The notes under the pieces were generated by a model. The model did not search any database. It was not told the DNA's origin and worked only from the letters and a program-made list of their open reading frames with translations. Of a DNA stretch of 64,000 nt, positions 55,478 through 63,339 are shown one piece after another. Location: the NCBI RefSeq assembly GCF_900660755.1, contig NZ_LR215050.1, positions 806,001 through 870,000 on the forward strand, in the 5' to 3' direction. Numbering within the stretch: position 1 is the first letter of the stretch; the number at the start of each line of letters is the position of its first letter. Both the position numbers and the translations under genes were made by a program. The DNA is from Acholeplasma hippikon (GTDB lineage Bacteria; Bacillota_I; Bacilli_A; Acholeplasmatales; Acholeplasmataceae).

Positions 55478-55924
55478 CTATTTAATTCCTAAGATGCGTT
55501 TTTTCAATTCTTGATATTCTGATTCTGAGATTAATTTTTGTTCGAATAAACTTTTAGCATTAATTAGCTGAGATTCAACATCTTCTTGTCTAAGTTCAAT
55601 AATTGTTTCTTTTACTGCTGGCTTAATACCTTCAGCAACAACAGTTGAAGTTGCTGAAATAGACTCTTCAAGTTCGTCTTTAGCATATTGAACAGATTCA
55701 GATTGTACTTTCGCACTCATACTTGTAAGTTCAGGAGCAAACCCTGCAAAAATAATAATAATTGATATAAACACTAATAAAATACCGGGAACAATCACTT
55801 CCGGTCTAACATGTTTACCAAAAATATCTTCTTCAGCAAAAACAGTATTTGCAGATACAATGAGCATCATACCTAGAATCAATTGTATAAAACCCCATAT
55901 TTTTAATTTAGTTGTTGTTTTCAT
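55478..55924 (-). CDS. Membrane protein with C-terminal SHOCT domain
   Basis: Protein of 148 residues with two hydrophobic segments (IQLILGMMLIVSANTVFA, and VIVPGILLVFISIIIIFAGF) and a C-terminal SHOCT motif (ESQLINAKSLFEQKLISESEYQELKKRIL). The middle is a helical linker. SHOCT domains are short oligomerisation modules. A G9 tract (56042-56050 on the plus strand as C9) lies about 120 nt upstream. Confidence 0.78.
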   Translation of the reverse strand: MKTTTKLKIWGFIQLILGMMLIVSANTVFAEEDIFGKHVRPEVIVPGILLVFISIIIIFAGFAPELTSMSAKVQSESVQYAKDELEESISATSTVVAEGIKPAVKETIIELRQEDVESQLINAKSLFEQKLISESEYQELKKRILGIK

Positions 55925-56099
55925 GTTTATCCCCTCTTAAACATTTTTTCACCTTTATTATACGTTACTTTAATGCTAAAGACGTGAAATTAAATAATAC
56001 ACAAGAGAAAAGTATTAAATAATTCAAAGAATTATAAGAATCCCCCCCCCATACGTCCACCTTAAATCTAACTTAATTCGAGTTTACCAAAGTAAAAAA

Positions 56100-56121
56100 G
56101 CTTGACACTTATGTGTCAAGC
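56100..56121 (-). terminator. Isolated intrinsic terminator
   Basis: GCTTGACAC / GTGTCAAGC with a 4-nt loop, followed on the minus strand by T6. No intact gene lies directly upstream of it; the nearest is the broken zinc-ribbon gene. Confidence 0.85.
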
Positions 56122-56177
56122 CTAGAAGGTTCTTAGATGTCTTGCTGTAAATGAAATGCTACAAACTTTCAACTTGT

Positions 56178-56259
56178 TGTGTTTATTTTGCAACATTCTT
56201 TATGTTTGGTGTGTTTATTTTGCAATAAACCCAATAGTTCATGTGTTAATAATGCAACA
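56178..56259. repeat. Three 18-bp iterons with exact 32-bp period
   Basis: TGTGTTTATTTTGCAACA (56178-56195), TGTGTTTATTTTGCAATA (56210-56227) and TGTGTTAATAATGCAACA (56242-56259). The starts are exactly 32 bp apart with unrelated 14-bp spacers. A degenerate copy in the same phase is at 56146-56163 (TGT and TGC-ACA ends kept). Ends are inverted (TGT...ACA), as in protein-binding iterons at transposon ends. Confidence 0.8.
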
Positions 56260-56402
56260 TATTTTTAAAGGTTTGTATTGAGTTTGTTGCATAATCTCTT
56301 ATTCTTATATTGTTATTAAAAAATTCTTCAAGTTGAATAAATAATAATCTTAGCTAAATATAAATATTATGACTAATCCATCCAGTATTTAAGCAGTAGT
56401 TT

Positions 56403-56616
56403 TTATGTTTGAGGACTTAGATCAGCTAACATAACCTGACATGACTCACAATAAAAAACTTTGTTGATAACTGCATGTTTAAAAGGATTAAATGTATTAA
56501 CTTTTTTTCGGTCCCATCATCAAAAATAATTTTGGGTGTTCTATATATATATATCGATAACCTAATTTTCCCGTTTTTAAAATTCCATTACAAAAGGGAC
56601 AATTAATAATTTTCAT
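56403..56616 (-). pseudogene. Small zinc-ribbon protein gene with a frameshift
   Basis: From ATG 56616 (AAGGAA just upstream) the frame reads MKIINCPFCNGILKTGKLGY...LFLMMGPKKS and stops. One frame over, starting at the A7/T7 run 56502-56508, it continues as VNTFNPFKHAVINKVFYCESCQVMLADL to a stop at 56403. Removal of one base in the homopolymer restores a single reading frame of about 70 residues with two CxxC pairs, like the DUF6487-type zinc ribbons. Either a decayed gene, a phase-variable one, or a homopolymer error. Confidence 0.65.
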
Positions 56617-56624
56617 ATAATTCC

Positions 56625-56660
56625 TTGTATACTCAGTAGTGTACTTATTTTAGTATACAA
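56625..56660. promoter_or_regulatory. Inverted repeat TTGTATAC-20-GTATACAA between divergent genes
   Basis: Perfect 8-bp half sites at 56625-56632 and 56653-56660 lie between the start of the zinc-ribbon gene (minus) and the nucleotidyltransferase (plus). They overlap plausible -35/-10 elements for the plus-strand gene, suggesting an operator. Confidence 0.45.
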
Positions 56661-56666
56661 AAAAAT

Positions 56667-56706
56667 GTAGGTAAATAGGCGTTTTCATTCCGCCTTTTAT
56701 CTACAT
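56667..56706 (+). promoter_or_regulatory. Leader hairpin upstream of the nucleotidyltransferase
   Basis: TGTAGGTAAATAGGCG pairs with CGCCTTTTATCTACA with two small irregularities and is followed by a short T-rich stretch. It could be a leader attenuator for the plus-strand gene at 56770. Confidence 0.4.
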
Positions 56707-56769
56707 TTTACAACCGCCCTTTACAAACATCATAGCAAATAGTACAATAAAATCAAAAGGACCAAAAAT

Positions 56770-57513
56770 ATGATAAATGCACTTAATGGTATGATTAAGC
56801 TTGCACAACGTATCGCAAACTATGATGATTGTCTGTGCTTACTTGGTTTAGGTAGTATGAGCGAAACTTTCCGTATGGATGAATTTTCAGACATGGACTT
56901 TTTCTTGATTGTCAAAAACGGAACAAAACCATACTTTATGAAAAATCTCGAATGGCTGGCTTTTGATGAAATTGTCTTCAGTTTTCAAAACTCTAATGAT
57001 GGCTATAAAGCATTATTTAAAGATGGAAATTTCGCCGAATTTGCTATTTTTACTGAAGATGAAATACTTGAAGCAACATTTACATTAGGAAAAGTTTATT
57101 ATGCAAGACCTGGTTTTAATTTAGATAAAATTCGTCCACGTAAAATACATGAACGAAAACTAAACATAGAATACAATGTATGTGAAGCTTTAGCAAATAT
57201 TTACATTGGATTAAATCGCTTAAAGCGTGGTGAAATTGCTTCAGCTACAACCTTTATACAAAGTTACGCATTTAATTTGATTATTGATTTGTTCGGTGTT
57301 GTCTTTACACCAACGAATCAAAATACAGATTATTTTGTCGCAGAAAGACGAATTGAAGAACGCTACAAGGAACATAAAAACTTTATTTCGAACATGCGAA
57401 AAGGCTATGAGTTCAATAAAGAATCTGCAGAAACAATGTTAAACTTTTTAATCCAATATTTTGAGCCAAACATCTACATGGTGAATAAAATCAAAAGATT
57501 ATTACAAGCGTAG
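56770..57513 (+). CDS. Nucleotidyltransferase, lincosamide/aminoglycoside nucleotidyltransferase-like
   Basis: Protein of 247 residues and one of few plus-strand genes here. The polymerase-beta type active site is GLGSMSETFRMDEFSDMDFFLI: Gly28-Ser29, Asp41 and Asp43, with Glu90 in NFAEFAIF as a likely third acid. The C-terminal half is helical (NIEYNVCEALANIYIGLNRLKRGEIASATTFIQSYAFNLI), as in antibiotic nucleotidyltransferases of the Lnu/ANT group. Whether it inactivates an antibiotic or modifies another target cannot be said. AAAGGACC precedes the ATG; a bidirectional terminator follows. Orientation and flanking scars suggest acquisition. Confidence 0.72.
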   Translation: MINALNGMIKLAQRIANYDDCLCLLGLGSMSETFRMDEFSDMDFFLIVKNGTKPYFMKNLEWLAFDEIVFSFQNSNDGYKALFKDGNFAEFAIFTEDEILEATFTLGKVYYARPGFNLDKIRPRKIHERKLNIEYNVCEALANIYIGLNRLKRGEIASATTFIQSYAFNLIIDLFGVVFTPTNQNTDYFVAERRIEERYKEHKNFISNMRKGYEFNKESAETMLNFLIQYFEPNIYMVNKIKRLLQA

Positions 57514-57556
57514 AAAAAATGCGACTTAACTAAAAATTGTTAAGTCGCATTTTTTC
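57514..57556. terminator. Bidirectional terminator between convergent genes
   Basis: AAAAAATGCGACTTAAC and GTTAAGTCGCATTTTTTC form a strong hairpin with A and T tails on both sides, serving the nucleotidyltransferase (plus) and hsp20 (minus). Confidence 0.93.
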
Positions 57557-57957
57557 TATTTAATGTCTAAATATTTTGTGGATGTTGTATTTGTCGAATA
57601 TTTTGGGACTTCAATTTCGAGAATTCCGTTGTCGCATTTACCTTTTAATTCATCAAGGCTTACATCACCGACATAATAACTATGAGTCATTGAACCATAA
57701 CTTCTTTCACGACGAATATAATTGTCTTTTTTATCCTCAATTTCGCTATTTGAAATTGCTGATACGACTAAATAGCCACGTTCAATGCTTACCTTTATAT
57801 CTTCTTTTTTAAAACCTGGTAAATCAATTAGGAAGGTATACGCATTGTCCGTTTCTTTAATATCGGTTTTCATTACTTTGGATTTTGGACGGTCAAACTC
57901 TTTGAAGAAATCCTCGAACAAGTCTCTATCTCTTCTAAAAACATCTACTCTGCACAA
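57556..57957 (-). CDS. Hsp20/alpha-crystallin small heat-shock protein with replaced 5' end
   Basis: The alpha-crystallin domain is complete: KVMKTDIKETDNAYTFLIDLPGFKKEDIKVSIERGYLVVSAI, RRERSYGSMTHSYYVGD and the C-terminal NGILEIEVPKY. The N-terminus is abnormal. Recognisable sHsp sequence begins at about VFRRDRDLFEDFFKEF; just before it the DNA becomes part of an unrelated plus-strand reading frame. The only start available is a TTG at 57957 with no ribosome site, so native promoter, start and perhaps five codons are lost. Probably silent unless an outside transcript reads in. Confidence 0.8.
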   Translation of the reverse strand: MCRVDVFRRDRDLFEDFFKEFDRPKSKVMKTDIKETDNAYTFLIDLPGFKKEDIKVSIERGYLVVSAISNSEIEDKKDNYIRRERSYGSMTHSYYVGDVSLDELKGKCDNGILEIEVPKYSTNTTSTKYLDIK

Positions 57958-58506
57958 ATTGATAAATTATTAGATGAAGGTGCAAATGCATTACTTAAGT
58001 CCAAATTCATCAAAGATGAGATAAATGATTTATTAGAAAAGACAATAAAAGCATCTGGTGTAGATGACAACATTAATGAATTAACCTTAAAAGTTGAATC
58101 ATTAAGTAATGAGTTATCTAATCTAAATTTTCTAAAGATAGATACTTCTGCTAGAAATCAAATCAAAGAAAAACTCAAGGTTGATCTGAGTGAAGTAAAT
58201 GCGCAGTTTCTAACTTTAAGATATAAAAAATTAATGAACTATACATATGAAAAAAACATCCCCTTATTGATGAGAAAGCTTAAGGATCTCAAGAACAAAA
58301 GGGATGTTGATTTAAATGAAATATTTAGTTATGTAATAGCAGTGGATAGAGATAATCTTATTTTATGTATTCATTTATCAAATAGAAACATAAATGAAAT
58401 TGACTTAAATGATAAAATAGATAATATACCCTTAAAATCAGGAAACTATAATTTCATTCAAACAAGGCTTCAAATAGACGTTAACTGGAAAATTATCATC
58501 ATATAA
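57949..58506 (+). pseudogene. 3' fragment of a coiled-coil protein, possibly a large serine recombinase C-terminus
   Basis: An open frame without a start enters from the hsp20 junction and runs to TAA at 58506: AQIDKLLDEGANALLKSKF, IKDEINDLLEKTIKAS, NELTLKVESLSNELSNLNF, then IFSYVIAVDRDNLILCIHL near the end. The heptad-rich helix followed by a small beta segment resembles the C-terminal part of large serine recombinases, but without the catalytic domain this is only a guess. The part from ATG 58234 could be read as a 90-residue protein but has no ribosome site. Best seen as a truncated mobile-element gene. Confidence 0.5.
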
Positions 58507-58680
58507 CTCGAATAGCCTTTATACCTGTTATCAAAAAAGACACAAAATCTCGAATAGCCTTTAATCAACCCTAGTATTTTAGGATTAAAATCAATAGTGA
58601 AAACATCATTTTATTCAAAAATATTAATTTATATAGAAAAACACCATATCACTTCAACAATACTTAACAGATATAAAAAA

Positions 58681-58702
58681 ATGCTACCCATTACGGTAGC
58701 AT
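58681..58702 (-). terminator. Terminator after tRNA-Leu
   Basis: ATGCTACC / GGTAGCAT hairpin with T7 on the minus strand, 15 nt after the tRNA. Confidence 0.88.
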
Positions 58703-58717
58703 TAATAAATATCAAAA

Positions 58718-58803
58718 TGGTGCTCGGGAAGGGATTTGAACCCTCATGAGATTTCTCTCACAACCACCTCAAGGTTGCGTGTATACCATTTCACCACCCG
58801 AGC
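58718..58803 (-). tRNA. tRNA-Leu (anticodon GAG)
   Basis: An 86-nt cloverleaf: acceptor GCTCGGG/CCCGAGC, D-arm GTG...CAC, anticodon arm CAACC-TTGAGGT-GGTTG giving GAG, long variable arm TGAGAGAAATCTCA typical of type II tRNAs, T-arm GAGGG-TTCAAAT-CCCTT, discriminator A and an encoded CCA end. GAG reads CUC/CUU leucine codons. Confidence 0.96.
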
Positions 58804-58858
58804 ATGCGATAAAATGATAACATTTTTTTATCACATTTGCAATTTGTTTTAAACAAAA

Positions 58859-58878
58859 AAGGCACCCTAAGGTGCCTT
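58859..58878 (-). terminator. Terminator after the DAK2/YloV gene
   Basis: AAGGCACC / GGTGCCTT hairpin, T6 on the minus strand. Confidence 0.9.
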
Positions 58879-58885
58879 ATGTTAA

Positions 58886-60571
58886 TTATTCAACTGCAAT
58901 AATGTATGAGTATACGTCTTGTTGACCAAAAATTGTTTCAACTTCGCAATCTTCATTTAATGTTGATACGAATTCTCTTACTTCTTCGATTTCTTCTTCA
59001 GTAACATCTTTACCATAGAAAATTGTTACAATTTCAGAATCTTCATCAATTAATGATTTTAATAATTCCTTGATCGCTTCAGATTTATTAGGTAATGATA
59101 CGATAATCTTAGATTTAGAAATACCAATATAATCGCCATTTCTTACTTGAACGCCATGCATTTCTGTATCACGAACAGCGTAAGTTAATTCAGCAGATTT
59201 CATATTGCTGATAACTTCTTGCATTGTTTCAGCATTTTCTTCTAATGATGCTGTAGGATCGAACGCAATTAAAGATGAGTAACCTTGCGCTACAGTTTTA
59301 GATTTAATAACTGAAATATTTTGACCTTCTGATAATTTAGCTGCTTGTTCAGCAGTTAAAATGATGTTTGAGTTGTTAGGTAAAATAATAATGTTATCCG
59401 CATTGACTGCTTCAATTGCTTTAACAAATTCTTCAGTCGCTGGGTTCATTGTTTGACCACCATCAACGATGTAATCAACACCTAATTCTTCAAATACTGC
59501 TTTAATACCTTCGCCTTGAGCTACAGCAATAATACCATATTCAGTACGTGGTTTTTTAGCAACTTCTTTAATTTCTTCATGCGCATGATTATGTGTATCC
59601 TGTGAATGATCTTGACCAGTGATATTAGAATGTTGAGATCTCATATTTTCAATCTTACAAGTCTTTAATTCACCGAATTTTTGAGCTAATGTAATCGCAA
59701 CACCAGGTTGGTTTGTATGTACGTGTACCTTAAGTAGGTCTTCATCTGTAACAACAACTAATGAATCACCCATTTGTTCTAATGGTTCACGAACTGTTTT
59801 CACGTCAAAGTTTTTCCAGTCGAATAACTCAACGATGAACTCAGTACAATAACCGAACTTAATGTCGATTTCGCCTAAGTTATGTGCACCAACATATTCA
59901 GCATTTGCTGTTTTAGGTGCTGCATTCACTTCAGCTTCAGATAGTAATTGACCTTCAAGTGCCATTACCATACCTTCAATGATTTTTACAAATCCTGCTC
60001 CGCCTGAATCTACAACGCCGGCTTCTTTAAGTACTGGTAATAATTCTGGAGTTCTTTGTAATGATTCTTTAGCTTGTTTTAGATATACTTTTAATACATC
60101 TTCAATTGAGTTAAAGTTCTTTTGTTCTTTTAAAACTTTTTCAGCTGATTCTCTAACTACAGTTAAAATAGTTCCTTCAACTGGATCCATTACAGCACGA
60201 TATGCCATTTCGTATCCACCAACTAAAGCTTGAATAAACTCTTTAATTGTTACAGAACCATTGTTGATTTTAGAGATTTCAGAGTATACACCACGGAAAA
60301 ATTGAGAAAGGATAACACCTGAGTTACCTCTTGCTCCCATGAGTAAGCCTCTTGATAAAATTTTAGAAACATCAACGATTGAACTCGAATTTACAGCAGT
60401 AACTTCTTTGATACCTGCCATCATAGTCATTTGCATATTTGTTCCCGTGTCACCATCTGGTACCGGAAACACATTTAAGTGGTCCACTTCTTTATGATTA
60501 TTCTTCAAGTGGATCGCACCGTTGGTAACCATTTGTTTAAATAGTTCACCACTAATCTTTTTATTGGACAT
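58886..60571 (-). CDS. DAK2-domain protein, YloV/FakA-like (fatty acid kinase family)
   Basis: About 561 residues. The N-terminal DAK2 domain has VFPVPDGDTGTNMQMTM (nucleotide/metal Asp residues), GARGNSGVILSQFFRG and KEAGVVDSGGAGFVKIIEG; the middle and C-terminal DegV-related domains contain GYCTEFIVELFDW, VVVTDEDLLKVHVHTNQPG and IIILPNNSNIILTAEQAA. In Firmicutes FakA phosphorylates fatty acids bound by FakB. Start at 60571 (MSNKKISG) with GGAGG just upstream; a longer frame to 60622 lacks a site. The small Asp23-family gene (yloU) often found upstream is absent here; rpmB lies divergently. Confidence 0.9.
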   Translation of the reverse strand: MSNKKISGELFKQMVTNGAIHLKNNHKEVDHLNVFPVPDGDTGTNMQMTMMAGIKEVTAVNSSSIVDVSKILSRGLLMGARGNSGVILSQFFRGVYSEISKINNGSVTIKEFIQALVGGYEMAYRAVMDPVEGTILTVVRESAEKVLKEQKNFNSIEDVLKVYLKQAKESLQRTPELLPVLKEAGVVDSGGAGFVKIIEGMVMALEGQLLSEAEVNAAPKTANAEYVGAHNLGEIDIKFGYCTEFIVELFDWKNFDVKTVREPLEQMGDSLVVVTDEDLLKVHVHTNQPGVAITLAQKFGELKTCKIENMRSQHSNITGQDHSQDTHNHAHEEIKEVAKKPRTEYGIIAVAQGEGIKAVFEELGVDYIVDGGQTMNPATEEFVKAIEAVNADNIIILPNNSNIILTAEQAAKLSEGQNISVIKSKTVAQGYSSLIAFDPTASLEENAETMQEVISNMKSAELTYAVRDTEMHGVQVRNGDYIGISKSKIIVSLPNKSEAIKELLKSLIDEDSEIVTIFYGKDVTEEEIEEVREFVSTLNEDCEVETIFGQQDVYSYIIAVE

Positions 60572-60684
60572 ATTTTTCCTCCGATTCACCCTGAAGAAAA
60601 GGTGAATTTTTGTCATTATCATTAAGTTTTATTTGTCATCTTTTATAGGTCAAAAAAAGGGTATACCTTCCATTAACGCACATT

Positions 60685-60713
60685 AGTATATCACTTTTGT
60701 CTATCAATTGCAA
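60685..60713 (-). promoter_or_regulatory. Promoter of the DAK2/YloV gene
   Basis: On the minus strand TTGCAA (60713-60708), 17-nt spacer, TATACT (60690-60685). Confidence 0.72.
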
Positions 60714-60829
60714 TACGTAATATAACTATATCATACAGCGATTATATCACAATTTTACAAAATCCTAATAATTTGACTATAACCTTATACCTTTGGTATA
60801 TATTTTTTTGTCTTTATTTATTTTATGTA

Positions 60830-60858
60830 TTGCAATTTAGAATATTCTATGTTAAGAT
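60830..60858 (+). promoter_or_regulatory. Promoter of rpmB
   Basis: TTGCAA (60830-60835), 17-nt spacer, TAAGAT (60853-60858), 29 nt before the ATG. Confidence 0.72.
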
Positions 60859-60886
60859 TAATAAGGCATAAAAGGAGTTGAATATT

Positions 60887-61075
60887 ATGGCTAGATGCTA
60901 TGTAACAGGTAAAACTACATCATTTGGTAATAAACGAAGCCACGCATTAAATGCGACTCGTCGTACTTGGAAAGCTAATCTTCAAACAGTTCGTATTAAA
61001 GATGAAGATGGAAAAGTGATTAAAGTTAAAATTTCTGCAAAAGCTTTAAAGAAATTAACTTTAGAGCGTGCTTAA
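60887..61075 (+). CDS. rpmB: 50S ribosomal protein L28
   Basis: Protein of 62 residues from ATG 60887 ([37 protein letters not shown]), the standard L28 sequence. AAAGGAG lies 9 nt upstream of this ATG; the TTG at 60878 that extends the frame abuts the ribosome site and is not used. Component of the large ribosomal subunit. The single promoter, single gene and terminator make it monocistronic, divergent from the DAK2 gene, as in many Firmicutes. Confidence 0.97.
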   Translation: MARCYVTGKTTSFGNKRSHALNATRRTWKANLQTVRIKDEDGKVIKVKISAKALKKLTLERA

Positions 61076-61096
61076 TTACTATTAATGAAATAAACT

Positions 61097-61113
61097 AAGG
61101 CTTTTCGCCTTTT
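61097..61113 (+). terminator. Terminator after rpmB
   Basis: AAGGC / GCCTT short hairpin followed by T7. Confidence 0.75.
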
Positions 61114-61119
61114 TTTATT

Positions 61120-61728
61120 TTATTTATCCTTTTTAGTCTCAATCACTAAAACTTCTCCCGCATGAACAATCAGTTTTGCTGGTTTTTCTTTTACTTCATT
61201 TGAAATACCAATTGTTGAAAGTTGATCTAATTTATAGCAATCTAATTCATATAAAAAATCTTTTAAACTGATTACTGAATCTGTGTTTGCAAATACTGAA
61301 AAGTATCCATTTGAATTAAATTCATATGTACCAATACCATAAGAACTAATCACCGATTCATCCGTGATTAGTTTTATTTTTTTATAGCGCTTAACATAGT
61401 TAAGATTTGCATATGTGTGTTCAATCCTAGCCCCACCAATGCCTCCGATTAAGTAAATTTCATCCGGTTTTAGTTTTAAAGCCTCTAAAATCGCGTATTC
61501 TGTGTCCGTTTCGTCTTTCATGACATTTAATTCAATTGTATTTAAAGTCTTTAAAATCCCTTTATCTTTAAGCGTATCAAAATCTCCCACTGCTAAATCA
61601 ATGGGAATGTTTTCCCCATAAACAAAACTCACAGCGGAGTCAACCGCTATGAGGTAGTTTGGTTTATATTCATTTATAAGTTCTTTTAAGTTTTTAACAA
61701 ACGGATAAGTAACTATAAATATTTTCAT
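61120..61728 (-). CDS. thiN: Thiamine pyrophosphokinase
   Basis: Transfers pyrophosphate from ATP to thiamine. Of 202 residues: YLIAVDSAVSFVYGENIPIDLAVGDFDTLKDKGIL (Asp residues for Mg/thiamine), KDETDTEYAILEAL (conserved Asp-Thr-Asp), and IYLIGGIGGARIEHTYANLNYV. It follows rpe with a 1-nt overlap in the conserved order rsgA-rpe-thiN known from Firmicutes. Confidence 0.93.
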   Translation of the reverse strand: MKIFIVTYPFVKNLKELINEYKPNYLIAVDSAVSFVYGENIPIDLAVGDFDTLKDKGILKTLNTIELNVMKDETDTEYAILEALKLKPDEIYLIGGIGGARIEHTYANLNYVKRYKKIKLITDESVISSYGIGTYEFNSNGYFSVFANTDSVISLKDFLYELDCYKLDQLSTIGISNEVKEKPAKLIVHAGEVLVIETKKDK

Positions 61729-62360
61729 TATTTTAATGTATTAATTCTTTCTTCACGATTTTCAAAGTTAAAGATATATGTACCGGCAACGACAATTGTA
61801 GCTCCAGCTTCAGCACATTGTTTAGCAGTTGTAGCGTTAATACCACCATCAACTTCAATTTCATATGTATAGCCGTGTTCTTTCTTTAAATCAGCTAACA
61901 TTTTAATTTTATCTAATTGAGATTGGATGAACATTTGTCCACCATAACCAGGCTCAACACCCATAACTAAAACTAAATCTAATTGATTTAAGTACGGCAT
62001 AATAATGTCTACTGGTGTAGATGGTTTAATACATAAACCTGCTTTTTTGCCTAAATATTTGATACGTTTAATACTTTCTGCGTATCTATTACTTTCAGCA
62101 TGCACAGTAATAAATTCAGTTGTCTTAAAGTTTACTTTATCAATCCATAATAATGGGTAGTCTACCATTAAATGAATATCCAGTAAAACATCTGTAACCT
62201 CACTGATTTGACCAGCAATTGCAGGTCCAAAAGAGATATTAGGTACAAAATGTCCATCCATGATATCAACATGGATATAATCTGATCCCTTTTCTACTGA
62301 TTTTATTTCTTGTGCTAAATTTGTAAAATTAGCTGTTAAGATTGATGGTGCAACTTTCAT
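61728..62360 (-). CDS. rpe: Ribulose-phosphate 3-epimerase
   Basis: Interconverts ribulose 5-phosphate and xylulose 5-phosphate. Of 210 residues: KVAPSILTANFTNL, YIHVDIMDGHFVPNISFGP (metal His/Asp), LDIHLMV, VLVMGVEPGYGGQMFI and EIEVDGGINATTAKQCAEAGATIVVAG (catalytic Asp). Full-length TIM barrel. Confidence 0.97.
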   Translation of the reverse strand: MKVAPSILTANFTNLAQEIKSVEKGSDYIHVDIMDGHFVPNISFGPAIAGQISEVTDVLLDIHLMVDYPLLWIDKVNFKTTEFITVHAESNRYAESIKRIKYLGKKAGLCIKPSTPVDIIMPYLNQLDLVLVMGVEPGYGGQMFIQSQLDKIKMLADLKKEHGYTYEIEVDGGINATTAKQCAEAGATIVVAGTYIFNFENREERINTLK

Positions 62361-62375
62361 CTTTTGCCTCCAAAA

Positions 62376-63329
62376 TTAATATTTTTCTTTTCTTGTTTTT
62401 AACTCCTCTACGAAGCTTAAATAACTGTCGTAGCGAGATTTTAAAATTATATTTTCTTTAACTAATCGTTTGACTTCACAATTTGGTTCGCTTAAATGTA
62501 AACATTTAGAGCCAAATTTGCATTCATGTTCTACTTCTTTAAAATCTAAGAAGTAATCTTTAAGTAATGTATAATCATGAAACTCAAATTCAATCTTACT
62601 GAATCCTGGCGTATCGGCAATATATCCTCCACCAAATTCATAAATTTCTGAGTGTCTCGTTGTATGTTTACCTCTACCTAAAGCATCTGAAATTTCTTGT
62701 GTTTTTAATCCTAAATGAGGAAGCAAAGCATTCATTAATGTACTTTTCCCAACACCCGTTTGACCGGCTAATACAGTGATTTTATCTTTAAAAATCGTCT
62801 GTAAGACATCAAAGCCAATGCGTTGTTTACTATTTACATAATAGATATCGAAGTACTTTTCATAATGTTTTAGATTCTCTTTTAGTTTCATTAATTCTGA
62901 TTCTTCAATTAAATCAATTTTGGATACAACTAAAACAGGTCTTAAATCGTGATGTGCTAGGATAACTAAAAATTTATCTAATAAATTAAAACTAAATTCC
63001 GGTCTGATTGATGAGAAGACTAATAAAACTTGGTCTACATTCGCAACATCTGGACGGATAAGTTCATTTTTTCTTTCTAAAACATCAGTGATCATATATT
63101 GATCTGATGTAAATTCATAATGAACAATATCGCCAACCTTAGGACTTAAGACAATGTCTTTAACGTCTTTTTTTGTTTTTTTAGTTAAATTTTTGTTAAA
63201 ACTAGAGTCTTTTTCTACCCTAATTTTTCTAAATTTACCTTTGGCGTAACCTTCATATGTCCTATTTGTATCTAAGTCTTTAAACGTGTAAAGACCACCA
63301 ATTAATTTTGTAATTAAAGCTTTTCCCAA
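62376..63329 (-). CDS. rsgA: Ribosome small subunit-dependent GTPase
   Basis: Circularly permuted GTPase of 317 residues that checks 30S maturation. An N-terminal OB-fold is followed by VVSKIDL (G4) at about 135, GQTGVGKSTLMNALLP (G1, about 189-204), HTTRHSEIYEF (G2) and IADTPGFSKIEF (G3), then the C-terminal zinc site in HECKFGSKCLHLSEPNCEVKR. Order of motifs G4-G1-G3 is diagnostic. Confidence 0.97.
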   Translation of the reverse strand: MGKALITKLIGGLYTFKDLDTNRTYEGYAKGKFRKIRVEKDSSFNKNLTKKTKKDVKDIVLSPKVGDIVHYEFTSDQYMITDVLERKNELIRPDVANVDQVLLVFSSIRPEFSFNLLDKFLVILAHHDLRPVLVVSKIDLIEESELMKLKENLKHYEKYFDIYYVNSKQRIGFDVLQTIFKDKITVLAGQTGVGKSTLMNALLPHLGLKTQEISDALGRGKHTTRHSEIYEFGGGYIADTPGFSKIEFEFHDYTLLKDYFLDFKEVEHECKFGSKCLHLSEPNCEVKRLVKENIILKSRYDSYLSFVEELKTRKEKY

Positions 63330-63339
63330 GAAAAATCTC

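Larger units (their letters stand above)
55925..56402. other. Non-coding accessory stretch with C9 tract, terminator hairpin and iterons
   Basis: About 480 nt without a credible gene. It holds a C9 homopolymer (56042-56050), a minus-strand terminator (56100-56121) and the three-copy 18-bp iteron array (56178-56259). I see no further ORF. The combination suggests the remnant of a mobile element. Confidence 0.6.

Noticed and set aside
56146-56291. CRISPR-like array of short repeats
   Set aside because: Repeats are 18 bp with 14-bp spacers, only three good copies, and no cas gene is in the window; spacing and inverted ends fit protein-binding iterons.
57785-57973. Plus-strand 62-residue open frame over hsp20
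   Set aside because: Antisense to the conserved alpha-crystallin domain and no ribosome site; not a gene.
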